Shown here piece by piece: positions 1 through 7,599 of a stretch of 42,197 nt of DNA. This DNA is from Candidatus Electryonea clarkiae (GTDB lineage Bacteria; Electryoneota; Electryoneia; Electryoneales; Electryoneaceae). The position numbers were made by a program, and so were the translations under genes. The notes beneath the pieces are model-generated. The model made no database searches, had not been told where the DNA came from, and was given only the letters and a program-made list of their open reading frames with translations. Numbering within the stretch: the stretch's first letter is position 1; each line of letters opens with the position of its first letter. The DNA is taken from contig JAVCCM010000100.1 in the NCBI GenBank assembly GCA_030765455.1, positions 1 to 42,197 of the forward strand. Direction: 5' to 3'.

Positions 1-1010
1 AAGGCAACAACAGTGGTATTATTGGAGGGGAATGCGCAACATTTTTTATCAATAATACTGTAATATCAGAAAACATGAATTCTGGGCTTCAAATTAGAAA
101 CACAGCAGAAGCACATGTTGACAGTTGCAAATTCATCAATAATCAAGCAGAAAATGGTGGCGGAATTGTAAGTAATGGAGATTGGACAGAAATCTCACGG
201 ACACTATTTTTGGGAAATTACGCTCGAAATTCGGGAGGAGCATTTTTCTCTGAAGGAGCATACCTGTCCAACAATCTGAATAATTGTGTTTTTACAGAAA
301 ATCAGGCTGATTCAAATGGAGCCTCAATATTTACTAATAGTGGTTTTATTGTAAATTGCATCTTCACTGGTAATAGTTCAAGCGTAAATATATTCGTATC
401 TGAAGATAATTTTATTAGTTATAATTCCTTGTATTATAGCAATGAAAGTGATATTCATTGGGCTGAACCTTACTGGGTTTCAGAGGAGTTTGGAATAATT
501 AACAATGTCAATGTGAATAGAGACTCCTGCGACCAATTCTATAATCTCTTCATGGATCCTCAGTTTATAAATCCACTTGATCTAAATTTCCATTTACTGG
601 AGAATTCACCATGCATTGATGCTGGAACTTCAGGTATTAGGGGGGTTGATTCGCTATTTGATCCTGATGGAGGTACGACTGACATTGGAATTCACTATTA
701 CCATGTCAGTGAAGTTTTCGAACAAAAGCGGAATCGATCCATTCCCTCTCTATTTTCTGTGAAAGATATCTATCCCAACCCATTTAACTCAGACTTAACT
801 ATTACAATCACAATAGCTAAACAAAGTGATGTGAATCTTTCAGTGTTCACAGTATTGGGTCAGTTAATTGAAAATGACAATATTCCCCTGGGCTCAGGAA
901 CACAACGAATTGTATGGACTGCTCCAAAAGGTTTAGCAACGGGTCCATATTACATTTGCATTAGAAACAATTCAAACGTGTTGGTACAAAAAGTTATTTT
1001 ATTAAGATAA
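1..1010 (+). CDS. Secreted right-handed beta-helix protein with T9SS type A sorting domain (5' partial)
   Basis: The reading frame is open from base 3 with no start before the window edge, so this is the 3' part of a larger gene; the first in-frame ATG at 75 is internal. The visible protein carries short beta-helix coils rich in Asn, Gly and Ser, with repeated patterns such as NNQAENGG and FTENQADS, then an SPCIDAG motif typical of the end of such helices. The last ~85 residues form a sorting domain starting at YPNPFN and ending in KVILLR. In the family such domains direct export through the type IX secretion system and attachment to or release from the outer membrane. It is a tandem paralogue of the gene at 1226-2800. 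Ligand or substrate is unknown; adhesion or glycan binding is possible. Confidence 0.85.
   Translation, partial: GNNSGIIGGECATFFINNTVISENMNSGLQIRNTAEAHVDSCKFINNQAENGGGIVSNGDWTEISRTLFLGNYARNSGGAFFSEGAYLSNNLNNCVFTENQADSNGASIFTNSGFIVNCIFTGNSSSVNIFVSEDNFISYNSLYYSNESDIHWAEPYWVSEEFGIINNVNVNRDSCDQFYNLFMDPQFINPLDLNFHLLENSPCIDAGTSGIRGVDSLFDPDGGTTDIGIHYYHVSEVFEQKRNRSIPSLFSVKDIYPNPFNSDLTITITIAKQSDVNLSVFTVLGQLIENDNIPLGSGTQRIVWTAPKGLATGPYYICIRNNSNVLVQKVILLR
681..808 (+). repeat. Near-identical segment shared by tandem beta-helix paralogues, copy 1
   Basis: This 128-base stretch aligns without gaps to 2468-2595 and I count 6 mismatches. It encodes the end of the beta-helix, a linker (EQKRNRSIPS) and the first strand of the sorting domain through YPNPFN. 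Upstream the paralogues are clearly more diverged. Downstream the similarity stops abruptly and the remaining sorting-domain sequences are unlike each other. Confidence 0.8.
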
Positions 1011-1225
1011 CAAACCTTTGACAAATAGGAGGTGATGTTTAACAGTATAAGATTAAGTGAGGATAAAATTATCTGGTTTGTAGGATTCAATGAAAGTTGT
1101 TCTGCAATAGGTATAAAAATATCTAAAATTCAGGGTATTTACTTGTACGATCAAGAATCGAGTTCTTTCACAAATATTGTAAAAATTCATATTGATTCTA
1201 AGAAAACAACATTTGAGATTTTTAA

Positions 1226-2800
1226 ATGATGAAATCCACATTTTATATTTTATTTTTATTCTTCCTTGCATCGAATGTTTGCAGCCAGGAACGTCTTTCC
1301 GGTGCTCAATCTGATACGCTTGATCCGGGTGAATATATCGTTGAGGGTGATATCTGGGTCGAATCCGGTATCTTATGGTACCTCAGACCCGGGATTACAC
1401 TCCGATTTTATGATGATGTCACTTTTAACATTCACGGCGCTTTTTATGCCATGGGTGAAGAAAACGACTCCATCCGTTTTGAAGCCTACGATGAAGAATC
1501 GGCTTGGTCAGGGCTCGACTTTCTACCGTCCGGTTACAGGAGTTATCTAAACTATTGTGTCATCACCGGCAGTAATGAAGTAGGTGTGTTTAAATATGCA
1601 CCAGGTGGAATACAAATAAATCATAGCAGAATATCAAATAATTCGAATCGAAATGGAGATGTTGCAGGAATAAGATCTCGAACTATGTTTCAAGATAGTT
1701 TATCATTTACGACTATAAGTGACAATGATGGAATTGGCTATTATGGTGATGGTACATTGACGAGATTTTATTACTGTACTATCAAAGGAAATAGCAATAC
1801 AGGTATAGTTGGGGATCGCGCGAATATTTACATTAATAACTGTATTATATCCTATAACAATAACTCGGGCTTACGAAATCTATCATCAAGTTGTTATATC
1901 GACAGCTCTGAATTCCTAAATAATCAAGCCGAAAATGGCGGTGCAATATATTCAGCAGGAGTAGTGAATCAGATTTCTCGCACTCTCTTTTCTGGAAATT
2001 ATGCCCGGCGATTCGGTGGAGCAATTCATAAAGAAAGTGAATATGATTATTTAACTGTAAATAATTCTGTTTTCATAGAGAATCAAGCCGATTCAACAGG
2101 AGCTTCAATATACGCTTATCATGGTATAGTGATAAATTGTATCTTTACTGAAAATGGTCCCAGCTCAAATATTTTCGTATCGGGTGATGAATATGTAGCA
2201 ACATATAATTCTTTATATTATAATAATGACGGAATCGACATTCAATTCACCGAACCTTCCCGATTTTCTGAGGAATTTGGAATAATTGATTCTGTCAATG
2301 CGAATGCAGATTCCTGTGATCAATTCTCTAATCTTTTTATTGATCCCCTCTTTGTAAATCCACAGGAGAGAAATTTCCATTTAAGGGAAAATTCACCGTG
2401 TATAGATGCTGGGATTTCATGGTATCGAAATAATGGTCCGTATAATGATCCTGATGGTGGTTTGACTGACATTGGAATCCACTATTACCATGTCAGTGAA
2501 GTTCTCGAACAAAAGCGGAACCGATCCATTCCCTCTCGATTTTCTGTGAAAGATATCTATCCCAACCCGTTTAACTCAGACTTAACCATTACAATAGCGC
2601 TCCCATATTCCTCTGATCTAAAAGTTTCTGTTTACAATCTTCTTGGAAAGGAAGTCACATTACTTGCTAATGACAGATTCACTGCCGGTGATAAACGATT
2701 TGTCTTTAGAGGAAATAACTTGCCAACCGGTATATACTTCATCCGCTCAAGTGTGCCTGGAAGGATGTATGAGGTGAAGAAAGTTGTGCTGGTTCGATAA
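1226..2800 (+). CDS. Secreted right-handed beta-helix protein with T9SS type A sorting domain
   Basis: Starts with a clear signal peptide (MMKSTFYILFLFFLASNVCS) and so is exported to the periplasm, then probably through the type IX secretion system. Residues ~30-100 are an N-terminal cap (SGILWYLRPG...FNIHGAF), residues ~100-410 are beta-helix coils with many Asn ladders and an SPCIDAG end motif, and the last ~80 residues are a sorting domain beginning YPNPFN and ending KKVVLVR. Two adjacent ATGs (1226, 1229) are possible starts; there is no strong SD. Its N-terminal cap resembles that of the protein at 9553-11382 (pattern DSIRF...W.G.DF...L.YC.I.GSN). The galactokinase-like gene follows 7 bases after the stop and is probably cotranscribed. 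Biochemical function is unknown. Confidence 0.88.
   Translation: MMKSTFYILFLFFLASNVCSQERLSGAQSDTLDPGEYIVEGDIWVESGILWYLRPGITLRFYDDVTFNIHGAFYAMGEENDSIRFEAYDEESAWSGLDFLPSGYRSYLNYCVITGSNEVGVFKYAPGGIQINHSRISNNSNRNGDVAGIRSRTMFQDSLSFTTISDNDGIGYYGDGTLTRFYYCTIKGNSNTGIVGDRANIYINNCIISYNNNSGLRNLSSSCYIDSSEFLNNQAENGGAIYSAGVVNQISRTLFSGNYARRFGGAIHKESEYDYLTVNNSVFIENQADSTGASIYAYHGIVINCIFTENGPSSNIFVSGDEYVATYNSLYYNNDGIDIQFTEPSRFSEEFGIIDSVNANADSCDQFSNLFIDPLFVNPQERNFHLRENSPCIDAGISWYRNNGPYNDPDGGLTDIGIHYYHVSEVLEQKRNRSIPSRFSVKDIYPNPFNSDLTITIALPYSSDLKVSVYNLLGKEVTLLANDRFTAGDKRFVFRGNNLPTGIYFIRSSVPGRMYEVKKVVLVR
2468..2595 (+). repeat. Near-identical segment shared by tandem beta-helix paralogues, copy 2
   Basis: Partner of 681-808: same length, 6 mismatches counted by eye. 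After 2595 this gene continues with a different sorting-domain body (LPYSSDLKVSVYNLLGKE) from that of copy 1 (IAKQSDVNLSVFTVLGQL), which marks a sharp similarity boundary. Confidence 0.8.
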
Positions 2801-2807
2801 GCAATTA

Positions 2808-3962
2808 ATGAGAGAGAAAATCGTCAACGAAAAATCTAAAATCAATCATACGTTCCAAACTATTTTCAATGGAAAATCTCCTCCCCTGATCATTCGATCA
2901 CCCGGAAGAGCGAGTATTGTTGGGGCTCATGTTGATTACAATGACGGTTTTGTGCTGCCGATGGCGATAAACCGTTCGGTCTGGATGGCGGTACGTCCTC
3001 GTGATGACCAAAAAGTCAAGGTTGTTTCGAAGAATCGGGATGGAATTGTTGAATTTGCATTGGATTCGATTGATAAAGGTGGTCCGGAGTGGGGTGAATA
3101 TATCAAGGGTGTGGCATGGGCGATGCAGGAATCTGGACTCGATCTCAGAGGGTGGGAAGGTGTTATCAATGCCGACCTTCCAATTGGAGCAGGATTATCA
3201 TCTTCCGCCGCGCTGGAACTTGCCGCCGCAAAAGCATTTTCAACCTTATCAGAAATCCCCTGTGATAATACTCATATATCAAAACTCTGTCACAGGGCAG
3301 AACGAGAATGGGTCGGAATGCGTTGTGGAATTATGGATCAACTCTGTATCGCGTCTTCAAAACCCGGTCATGCCCTTTCAATTGATTGCCGCAGCCAAGA
3401 GATGAATCATATCCCTTTACCTTCCGAAAGTACAGTTATTATCCTCGATACCACCACGAGAAGAGAGCTGGTCGATTCCCAGTTTAATGAACGCCGTCTT
3501 GAATGCGAGGTTGCAGCAAAAAATTTCGGTGTAAAAGCCTTGCGTGATGTTAATTATGAAATGTTTACGGAAAAAGAATCGCAGATGGATCCGGGAATTG
3601 CAAAACGCGCAAAACATATCATTACTGAAAATGAAAGAGTTTTAAGTACCATCGAAGCAATGAAAAATGATGACGCTGTTAAAGTTGGCAGGTTAATGTA
3701 CAGTTCCTATGAAAGTATTAAGAATAACTACGATGCTTCGAGTGAAGCGCTTGATTGTATTGTTGATTGTTCCGTAAAAATGGAATCATGCTATGGCGCT
3801 GGAATTACCGGTGCAGGATTCGCCGGTTGTGCTATAGCCCTGGTGAGAAAGTCTGAGGTCAAACAATTCATCAGTGAAGTATCAAAATGCTATAATCACA
3901 TTACAGGTATGAATGCCGATATATACGAATGCAAGCCAATAGGCGGTGTCAGTTTAGCTTAA
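2808..3962 (+). CDS. galK: Galactokinase-like GHMP kinase with Glu-to-Ala change in the sugar-site motif
   Basis: GHMP-superfamily sugar kinase, 384 residues from the ATG at 2808; an in-frame TTG at 2784 lies inside the previous gene and is less likely. Order of motifs: PGRASIVGAHVDYNDG (residues ~32-47), the ATP-binding GAGLSSSAALE (~127-137), CGIMDQ with the catalytic Asp at ~177, and a C-terminal GAGITGAGFAGC. Galactokinases phosphorylate galactose at C1 to feed the Leloir pathway. The usual first motif reads GEHTDY; here Glu is replaced by Ala (residue ~40) while Arg34, His41 and Asp43 are kept. That Glu contacts the sugar in known structures, so specificity may differ (see findings). No other Leloir gene is next to it. 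The family call is firm; the exact substrate is not. Confidence 0.85.
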   Translation: MREKIVNEKSKINHTFQTIFNGKSPPLIIRSPGRASIVGAHVDYNDGFVLPMAINRSVWMAVRPRDDQKVKVVSKNRDGIVEFALDSIDKGGPEWGEYIKGVAWAMQESGLDLRGWEGVINADLPIGAGLSSSAALELAAAKAFSTLSEIPCDNTHISKLCHRAEREWVGMRCGIMDQLCIASSKPGHALSIDCRSQEMNHIPLPSESTVIILDTTTRRELVDSQFNERRLECEVAAKNFGVKALRDVNYEMFTEKESQMDPGIAKRAKHIITENERVLSTIEAMKNDDAVKVGRLMYSSYESIKNNYDASSEALDCIVDCSVKMESCYGAGITGAGFAGCAIALVRKSEVKQFISEVSKCYNHITGMNADIYECKPIGGVSLA

Positions 3963-4133
3963 AAATTCTTTGATTGTGCATTCAGACTCGTAATGACACC
4001 CTGATTAACTCAGAGTTTTCTTTTGAAATATACTGGTTCTTGAAAGTATTGGTCATGTTTATTGATAAAAGTCTGATTATTCCATGTGTTAATGATAAAG
4101 TAAAATTATCAGAAACTTGGAGTCGATCTGCCA

Positions 4134-4239
4134 AAAAGAAAACAACAAACCGCAGAGAACACAAAGTATGCACTAAGATCACAAAGACATTCTCCGTGCT
4201 CTTTGCGAATTCTTTGAGTACTTTGTGGTTTTTCTTTAA
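4134..4239. repeat. Imperfect foldback repeat of CACAAAG / CTTTGTG type
   Basis: Lies in the 352-base gap between the kinase and uvrB stops. The left arm (AAAGAAAACAACAAACCGC...CACAAAG) pairs imperfectly with the right arm (CTTTGTGGTTTTTCTTT) around a centre with repeated ACAAAG and CTTTG units. Similar low-complexity palindromic repeats are common between genes in many bacterial genomes. Its position between convergent genes fits an intergenic repeat that may also act in transcription termination. I see no gene in the rest of the gap. Confidence 0.5.
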
Positions 4240-4314
4240 GTGCTGTTGAACCAGAGGTCGTTCAAGTATGTATTATTTAATAACGATGCAAAACTTTCAA
4301 GAAATAGTATAGCT

Positions 4315-6327
4315 TTATTTGCTGAACTCATCCGGGACGTGTGATCCTTTTATGCGTTCTATCTCATCTCTGACCCTTGCGGCTTTTTCGAATTCGAGGC
4401 TGTCGGCATGACGGAACATCTTCTCTTCGAGGCGGATGATCAGTTCCTCTTTTTCGGCTGCGGTCAGGTCTGATGGCGTTACTTCCGGTAATGTTTCCTC
4501 TTCAGTACCTCTTCTACCCTCTGCGGCGGCGCTTGTTGTCGCAAGGATTTCTTCTACGGTTTTCCTGATTGTCTTGGGTGTGATTCCATTTTTCTTATTG
4601 TATTCGTCCTGGATCACCCTGCGGCGATTTGTTTCATCTATCACCTTTTTCATTGATTTCGTAACATTATCGGCGTAAAAGATTACTCGGCCGGCTGCAT
4701 TCCTGGCAGCTCTTCCGGAGGTCTGCATCAGGCTGGTCTCGGACCTGAGGAACCCCTCTTTATCAGCATCAAGGATAGCTACCAGGCTAACTTCCGGCAA
4801 ATCCAAACCTTCACGTAACAGGTTAATCCCAACCAGGACGTCAAAATGTCCAAGCCTCAAATCTCTTAATATTTCAATACGTTCAAGGCTGTGTATCTCA
4901 CTGTGTAAATATCGGACACGGACGTCCAATTTACGTAAATAGTCGGATAGATTCTCCGCCATACGCTTGGTCAGCGTCGTAACCAGCACCCGCTCCCTCC
5001 TTTCAACCTGCTCGCGGATCTCGTTAAGCAGATCATCAACCTGACCATTTGTGGGACGGATTTCTACTTTCGGATCGAGTAAACCGGTTGGTCTGATTAT
5101 CTGCTCCACAAAAACACCGCTTGATCTCTGAAGCTCATATTGACTGGGCGTGGCGCTGACAAAAAGCAGTTTCCTTGCCCGCTCTTCCCACTCATGAAAT
5201 CTCAGGGGACGGTTATCAAGAGCCGACGGCAGCCTGAAGCCGAATTCAACCAGGTTCTGCTTTCTTGAACGGTCGCCGTTGAACATACCGCCAATCTGTG
5301 GAACGCTTGCATGGGATTCATCGACAACGACAAGGAAATCATCGGGAAAATAATCAAACAGGGTATTAGGCGGATCGCCCTCGTTTTTCCCTGCAAAGTG
5401 GCGCGAATAGTTCTCGATCCCGTTACAGTACCCAACTTCAGAAAGCATCTCCATATCAAATTTCACCCGCTGTTCGAGACGCTGCGCTTCAACCAGTTTG
5501 TTCTGTCTGCGAAATTCCGTTACCCGCTCCTCAGCCTCAGCCTTGATTAATGCCATAGCTTTCTCAATACGCAATAACCCGGCTACGTAATGGCTGTTGG
5601 GATATACTGCAACTCCTTTAAGCGATCCTATCACATCGCCGGTGACCTTATGTACCCTCGAAACACGCTCTATCTCATCCCCCCACATCTCAATCCTGTA
5701 AACATCCTCCTCGTAAGCGGCGAGGATTTCAACCGTATCGCCCCGCACCCGGAAAGAACCATGTTCAAGATCGGTATTGGTTCGTTCATACTGGATATCC
5801 ACCAGGCGGTGCAGCATCTGGTCACGTTCAATCTTCATTCCCGGTTCCAGGTAGAGGCATAAATCCTTGTAATCCTGCGGACTGCCGAGACCATAGATCG
5901 AGGACACACTGGCAACGATAATCACATCCTCACGTTCAAAAAGCGATGAGGTTGCCCGGAGACGTAACCGTTCGATCTGATCATTGACCGAGGTTTCTTT
6001 CTCGACATAAGTATCTGTATGAGTTATATATGCTTCCGGCTGGTAATAATCGTAATAACTGATGAAAAATTCCACCGCATTATTGGGAAAAAATTGGCGG
6101 AATTCACCGTAAAGCTGGGCGGCTAATGTCTTATTATGGCTCATTATCAGGGTGGGAATTCCAAGCTGCTGAATCACATTCGCGACCGTATATGTTTTCC
6201 CCGACCCGGTAATGCCAAGCAGCACCTGGGCGTCCTGCCCCTTATTGAAGCCACGTACGAGTTTATCAATCGCCTGCTCCTGGTCGCCGCGAGGTTTGAA
6301 ATTACTGAAAAGCTCAAAATCAGCCAT
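4315..6327 (-). CDS. uvrB: UvrABC nucleotide excision repair protein, subunit B (helicase)
   Basis: Complete UvrB, 670 residues, the usual family length. It is the damage-verifying helicase that is loaded by UvrA and recruits UvrC for dual incision. Visible motifs: Walker A GITGSGKT at ~38-45, the beta-hairpin region starting YYDYYQPEAY at ~91-100 that grips damaged DNA, a DEAD-type VVVDESH at ~333-339, the helicase VI region QTSGRAARN, and a C-terminal UVR domain (~632-665, LEFEKAARVRDEIERIK) that binds UvrC. It runs divergently from the mobA-like gene. A TTGAAA / TATACT promoter with 17-base spacing lies just upstream. Nothing is missing or unusual. Confidence 0.97.
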   Translation of the reverse strand: MADFELFSNFKPRGDQEQAIDKLVRGFNKGQDAQVLLGITGSGKTYTVANVIQQLGIPTLIMSHNKTLAAQLYGEFRQFFPNNAVEFFISYYDYYQPEAYITHTDTYVEKETSVNDQIERLRLRATSSLFEREDVIIVASVSSIYGLGSPQDYKDLCLYLEPGMKIERDQMLHRLVDIQYERTNTDLEHGSFRVRGDTVEILAAYEEDVYRIEMWGDEIERVSRVHKVTGDVIGSLKGVAVYPNSHYVAGLLRIEKAMALIKAEAEERVTEFRRQNKLVEAQRLEQRVKFDMEMLSEVGYCNGIENYSRHFAGKNEGDPPNTLFDYFPDDFLVVVDESHASVPQIGGMFNGDRSRKQNLVEFGFRLPSALDNRPLRFHEWEERARKLLFVSATPSQYELQRSSGVFVEQIIRPTGLLDPKVEIRPTNGQVDDLLNEIREQVERRERVLVTTLTKRMAENLSDYLRKLDVRVRYLHSEIHSLERIEILRDLRLGHFDVLVGINLLREGLDLPEVSLVAILDADKEGFLRSETSLMQTSGRAARNAAGRVIFYADNVTKSMKKVIDETNRRRVIQDEYNKKNGITPKTIRKTVEEILATTSAAAEGRRGTEEETLPEVTPSDLTAAEKEELIIRLEEKMFRHADSLEFEKAARVRDEIERIKGSHVPDEFSK

Positions 6328-6373
6328 GAAAAGATTATCCCTGAAGATATTGTGATTGAATGATCAAGTGTTC

Positions 6374-6402
6374 AGTATAATGAAAAATGTACGATGTTTC
6401 AA
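6374..6402 (-). promoter_or_regulatory. Candidate sigma70-type promoter for uvrB
   Basis: On the minus strand TTGAAA (plus-strand 6397-6402) is followed after exactly 17 bases by TATACT (plus-strand 6374-6379), close to the housekeeping consensus. The -10 box is about 47 bases from the uvrB start. I see no obvious SOS-type operator around it. The call is by motif and position only. Confidence 0.45.
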
Positions 6403-6484
6403 CATGCAGCAACAAATATTCTCGGAATTAGAATCAGGTAGAGCGCAACAAATTATATAGAAAATACAAAAGGATAATTATATA

Positions 6485-7129
6485 TTGAATTTACATTATA
6501 AGAGATTTCGATTATCAAAATCAGGATATAATTTGCATTCCAAAAACTCCAATTATCAGGACGTTTCAGGCTATATTATTGCCGGTGGCAGCAGTCGGAG
6601 ACTGGGCAGGGATAAACGTTTGATTCGGGTCAAGGGTATGACCTTACTTGACAGGACAGCCAAAATGATGGAGGAAACCCTTGGAACAGCACCCACGCTT
6701 GTTGGTGATAATCTACAGGGTGTTTCGGATAAAAACCTGCGAATTATTCCTGATGCAATTCCCGGAAAAGGACCTCTTGGTGGAATTGTCGCTGCCTTAC
6801 AGGATGCGGATACAGTATGGATAATTGTACTGGCTTCTGATATGCCGTTTTTGAGTTTGGATGATTTGATTGTTTTGCTTGACGCGCCGCGCAGCGGTTA
6901 TGATGTTATTACCCTCACAAATGATGGTAGAGCTGAACCCCTGGCGGGATTATACAGTGTCTCGAAGACTGCATATTGGGAAAGCAGGCTGGAAACGGGC
7001 GAGCTTGCGTTGCATAAAGGGATAAAACAGTTGCGGTGGAAGGGCGTCAAAACAGTCACCGGGCAAAAGGCACTATTAAACATTAATTATGCTGAAGATA
7101 TGGAAAAGTATCTTGAAACTGAAAGATAA
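6485..7129 (+). CDS. mobA: MobA-like molybdenum cofactor guanylyltransferase (NTP transferase)
   Basis: Single-domain GT-A-fold nucleotidyltransferase, about 214 residues. Key motifs: IIAGGSSRRLGRDK at the N-terminus (nucleotide-binding loop with the conserved Lys), PGKGPLGGI, the metal-binding ASDMPFL, EPLAGLY, and a terminal NINYAEDM close to the NINTPED end motif of MobA. MobA joins GMP to molybdopterin to make the guanine dinucleotide cofactor. No ATG precedes the domain; the TTG at 6485 has an AAAGGA 11 bases upstream and is the best start, with TTG 6533 as alternative. No other molybdenum-cofactor gene is in the window, so assignment rests on the motifs; a related sugar or MocA-type nucleotidyltransferase is a less likely reading. 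Confidence 0.8.
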   Translation: MNLHYKRFRLSKSGYNLHSKNSNYQDVSGYIIAGGSSRRLGRDKRLIRVKGMTLLDRTAKMMEETLGTAPTLVGDNLQGVSDKNLRIIPDAIPGKGPLGGIVAALQDADTVWIIVLASDMPFLSLDDLIVLLDAPRSGYDVITLTNDGRAEPLAGLYSVSKTAYWESRLETGELALHKGIKQLRWKGVKTVTGQKALLNINYAEDMEKYLETER

Positions 7130-7140
7130 TAGGAAAACAT

Positions 7141-7383
7141 TTTCCCTGAAGGGGGAAAATATGAATAGCCACAGGTGTCAACCTGTGGAACAGGACTAAG
7201 AAAACCAACCCTGAGGGGGTTGAACAAAAACTTATATCAATATCATACTATGGAAAATATGAAAAAAATATTTCCTTTATCCTTTTCACGTTTTCTTGGT
7301 CAAACCCCTTCAAGGTTGACTAAAAAGGATCATTCTCACCATGGGTTTCACCCATGGCTATTCAAATCTATCCCCTTCGGGGA
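7141..7383. repeat. Cluster of six short perfect or near-perfect hairpins
   Basis: The 470-base gap between the mobA-like gene and the ABC-F gene holds no convincing gene but six small inverted repeats: TTTCCC/GGGAAA (7141-7158), CCACAGGT-GTCA-ACCTGTGG (7169-7188), CAACCC/GGGTTG (7206-7222), GTCAAAC/GGTTGAC imperfect (7299-7320), CCATGGGT-TTC-ACCCATGG (7339-7357) and TCCCC-TTC-GGGGA (7371-7383). They fall in two groups of three, with start-to-start spacings of about 28-40 bases. Loops are 3-6 bases. No transposase is next to them. Function is unknown. Confidence 0.6.
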
Positions 7384-7599
7384 AGGATTAAATTATACGG
7401 GGTGGATTCAATTAGATTTAACTATTCAGTATCTTAAGCAGAACATGGTTAGGGAAAACCACGGTATTTAAAATACGTACAAAATCCTGATTTGTTTATT
7501 GCAAGTGATTGACAACTCAACTGAAATGAGTCAAACCCTATAATTCATTGTTAATTTTAGCTTTTACTCGAAATAATTCATTTTCAACGGATAGTCATA

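Noticed and set aside
7175..7471. 98-codon frame in the gap before the ABC-F gene
   Set aside because: It is composed of the hairpin array and low-complexity sequence, has no family resemblance and no good start signal.
7509..7544. TTGACA and TATAAT boxes upstream of the ABC-F gene
   Set aside because: The spacer is 24 bases, too long for a normal sigma70 promoter, and no better -35 lies at 16-18 bases.
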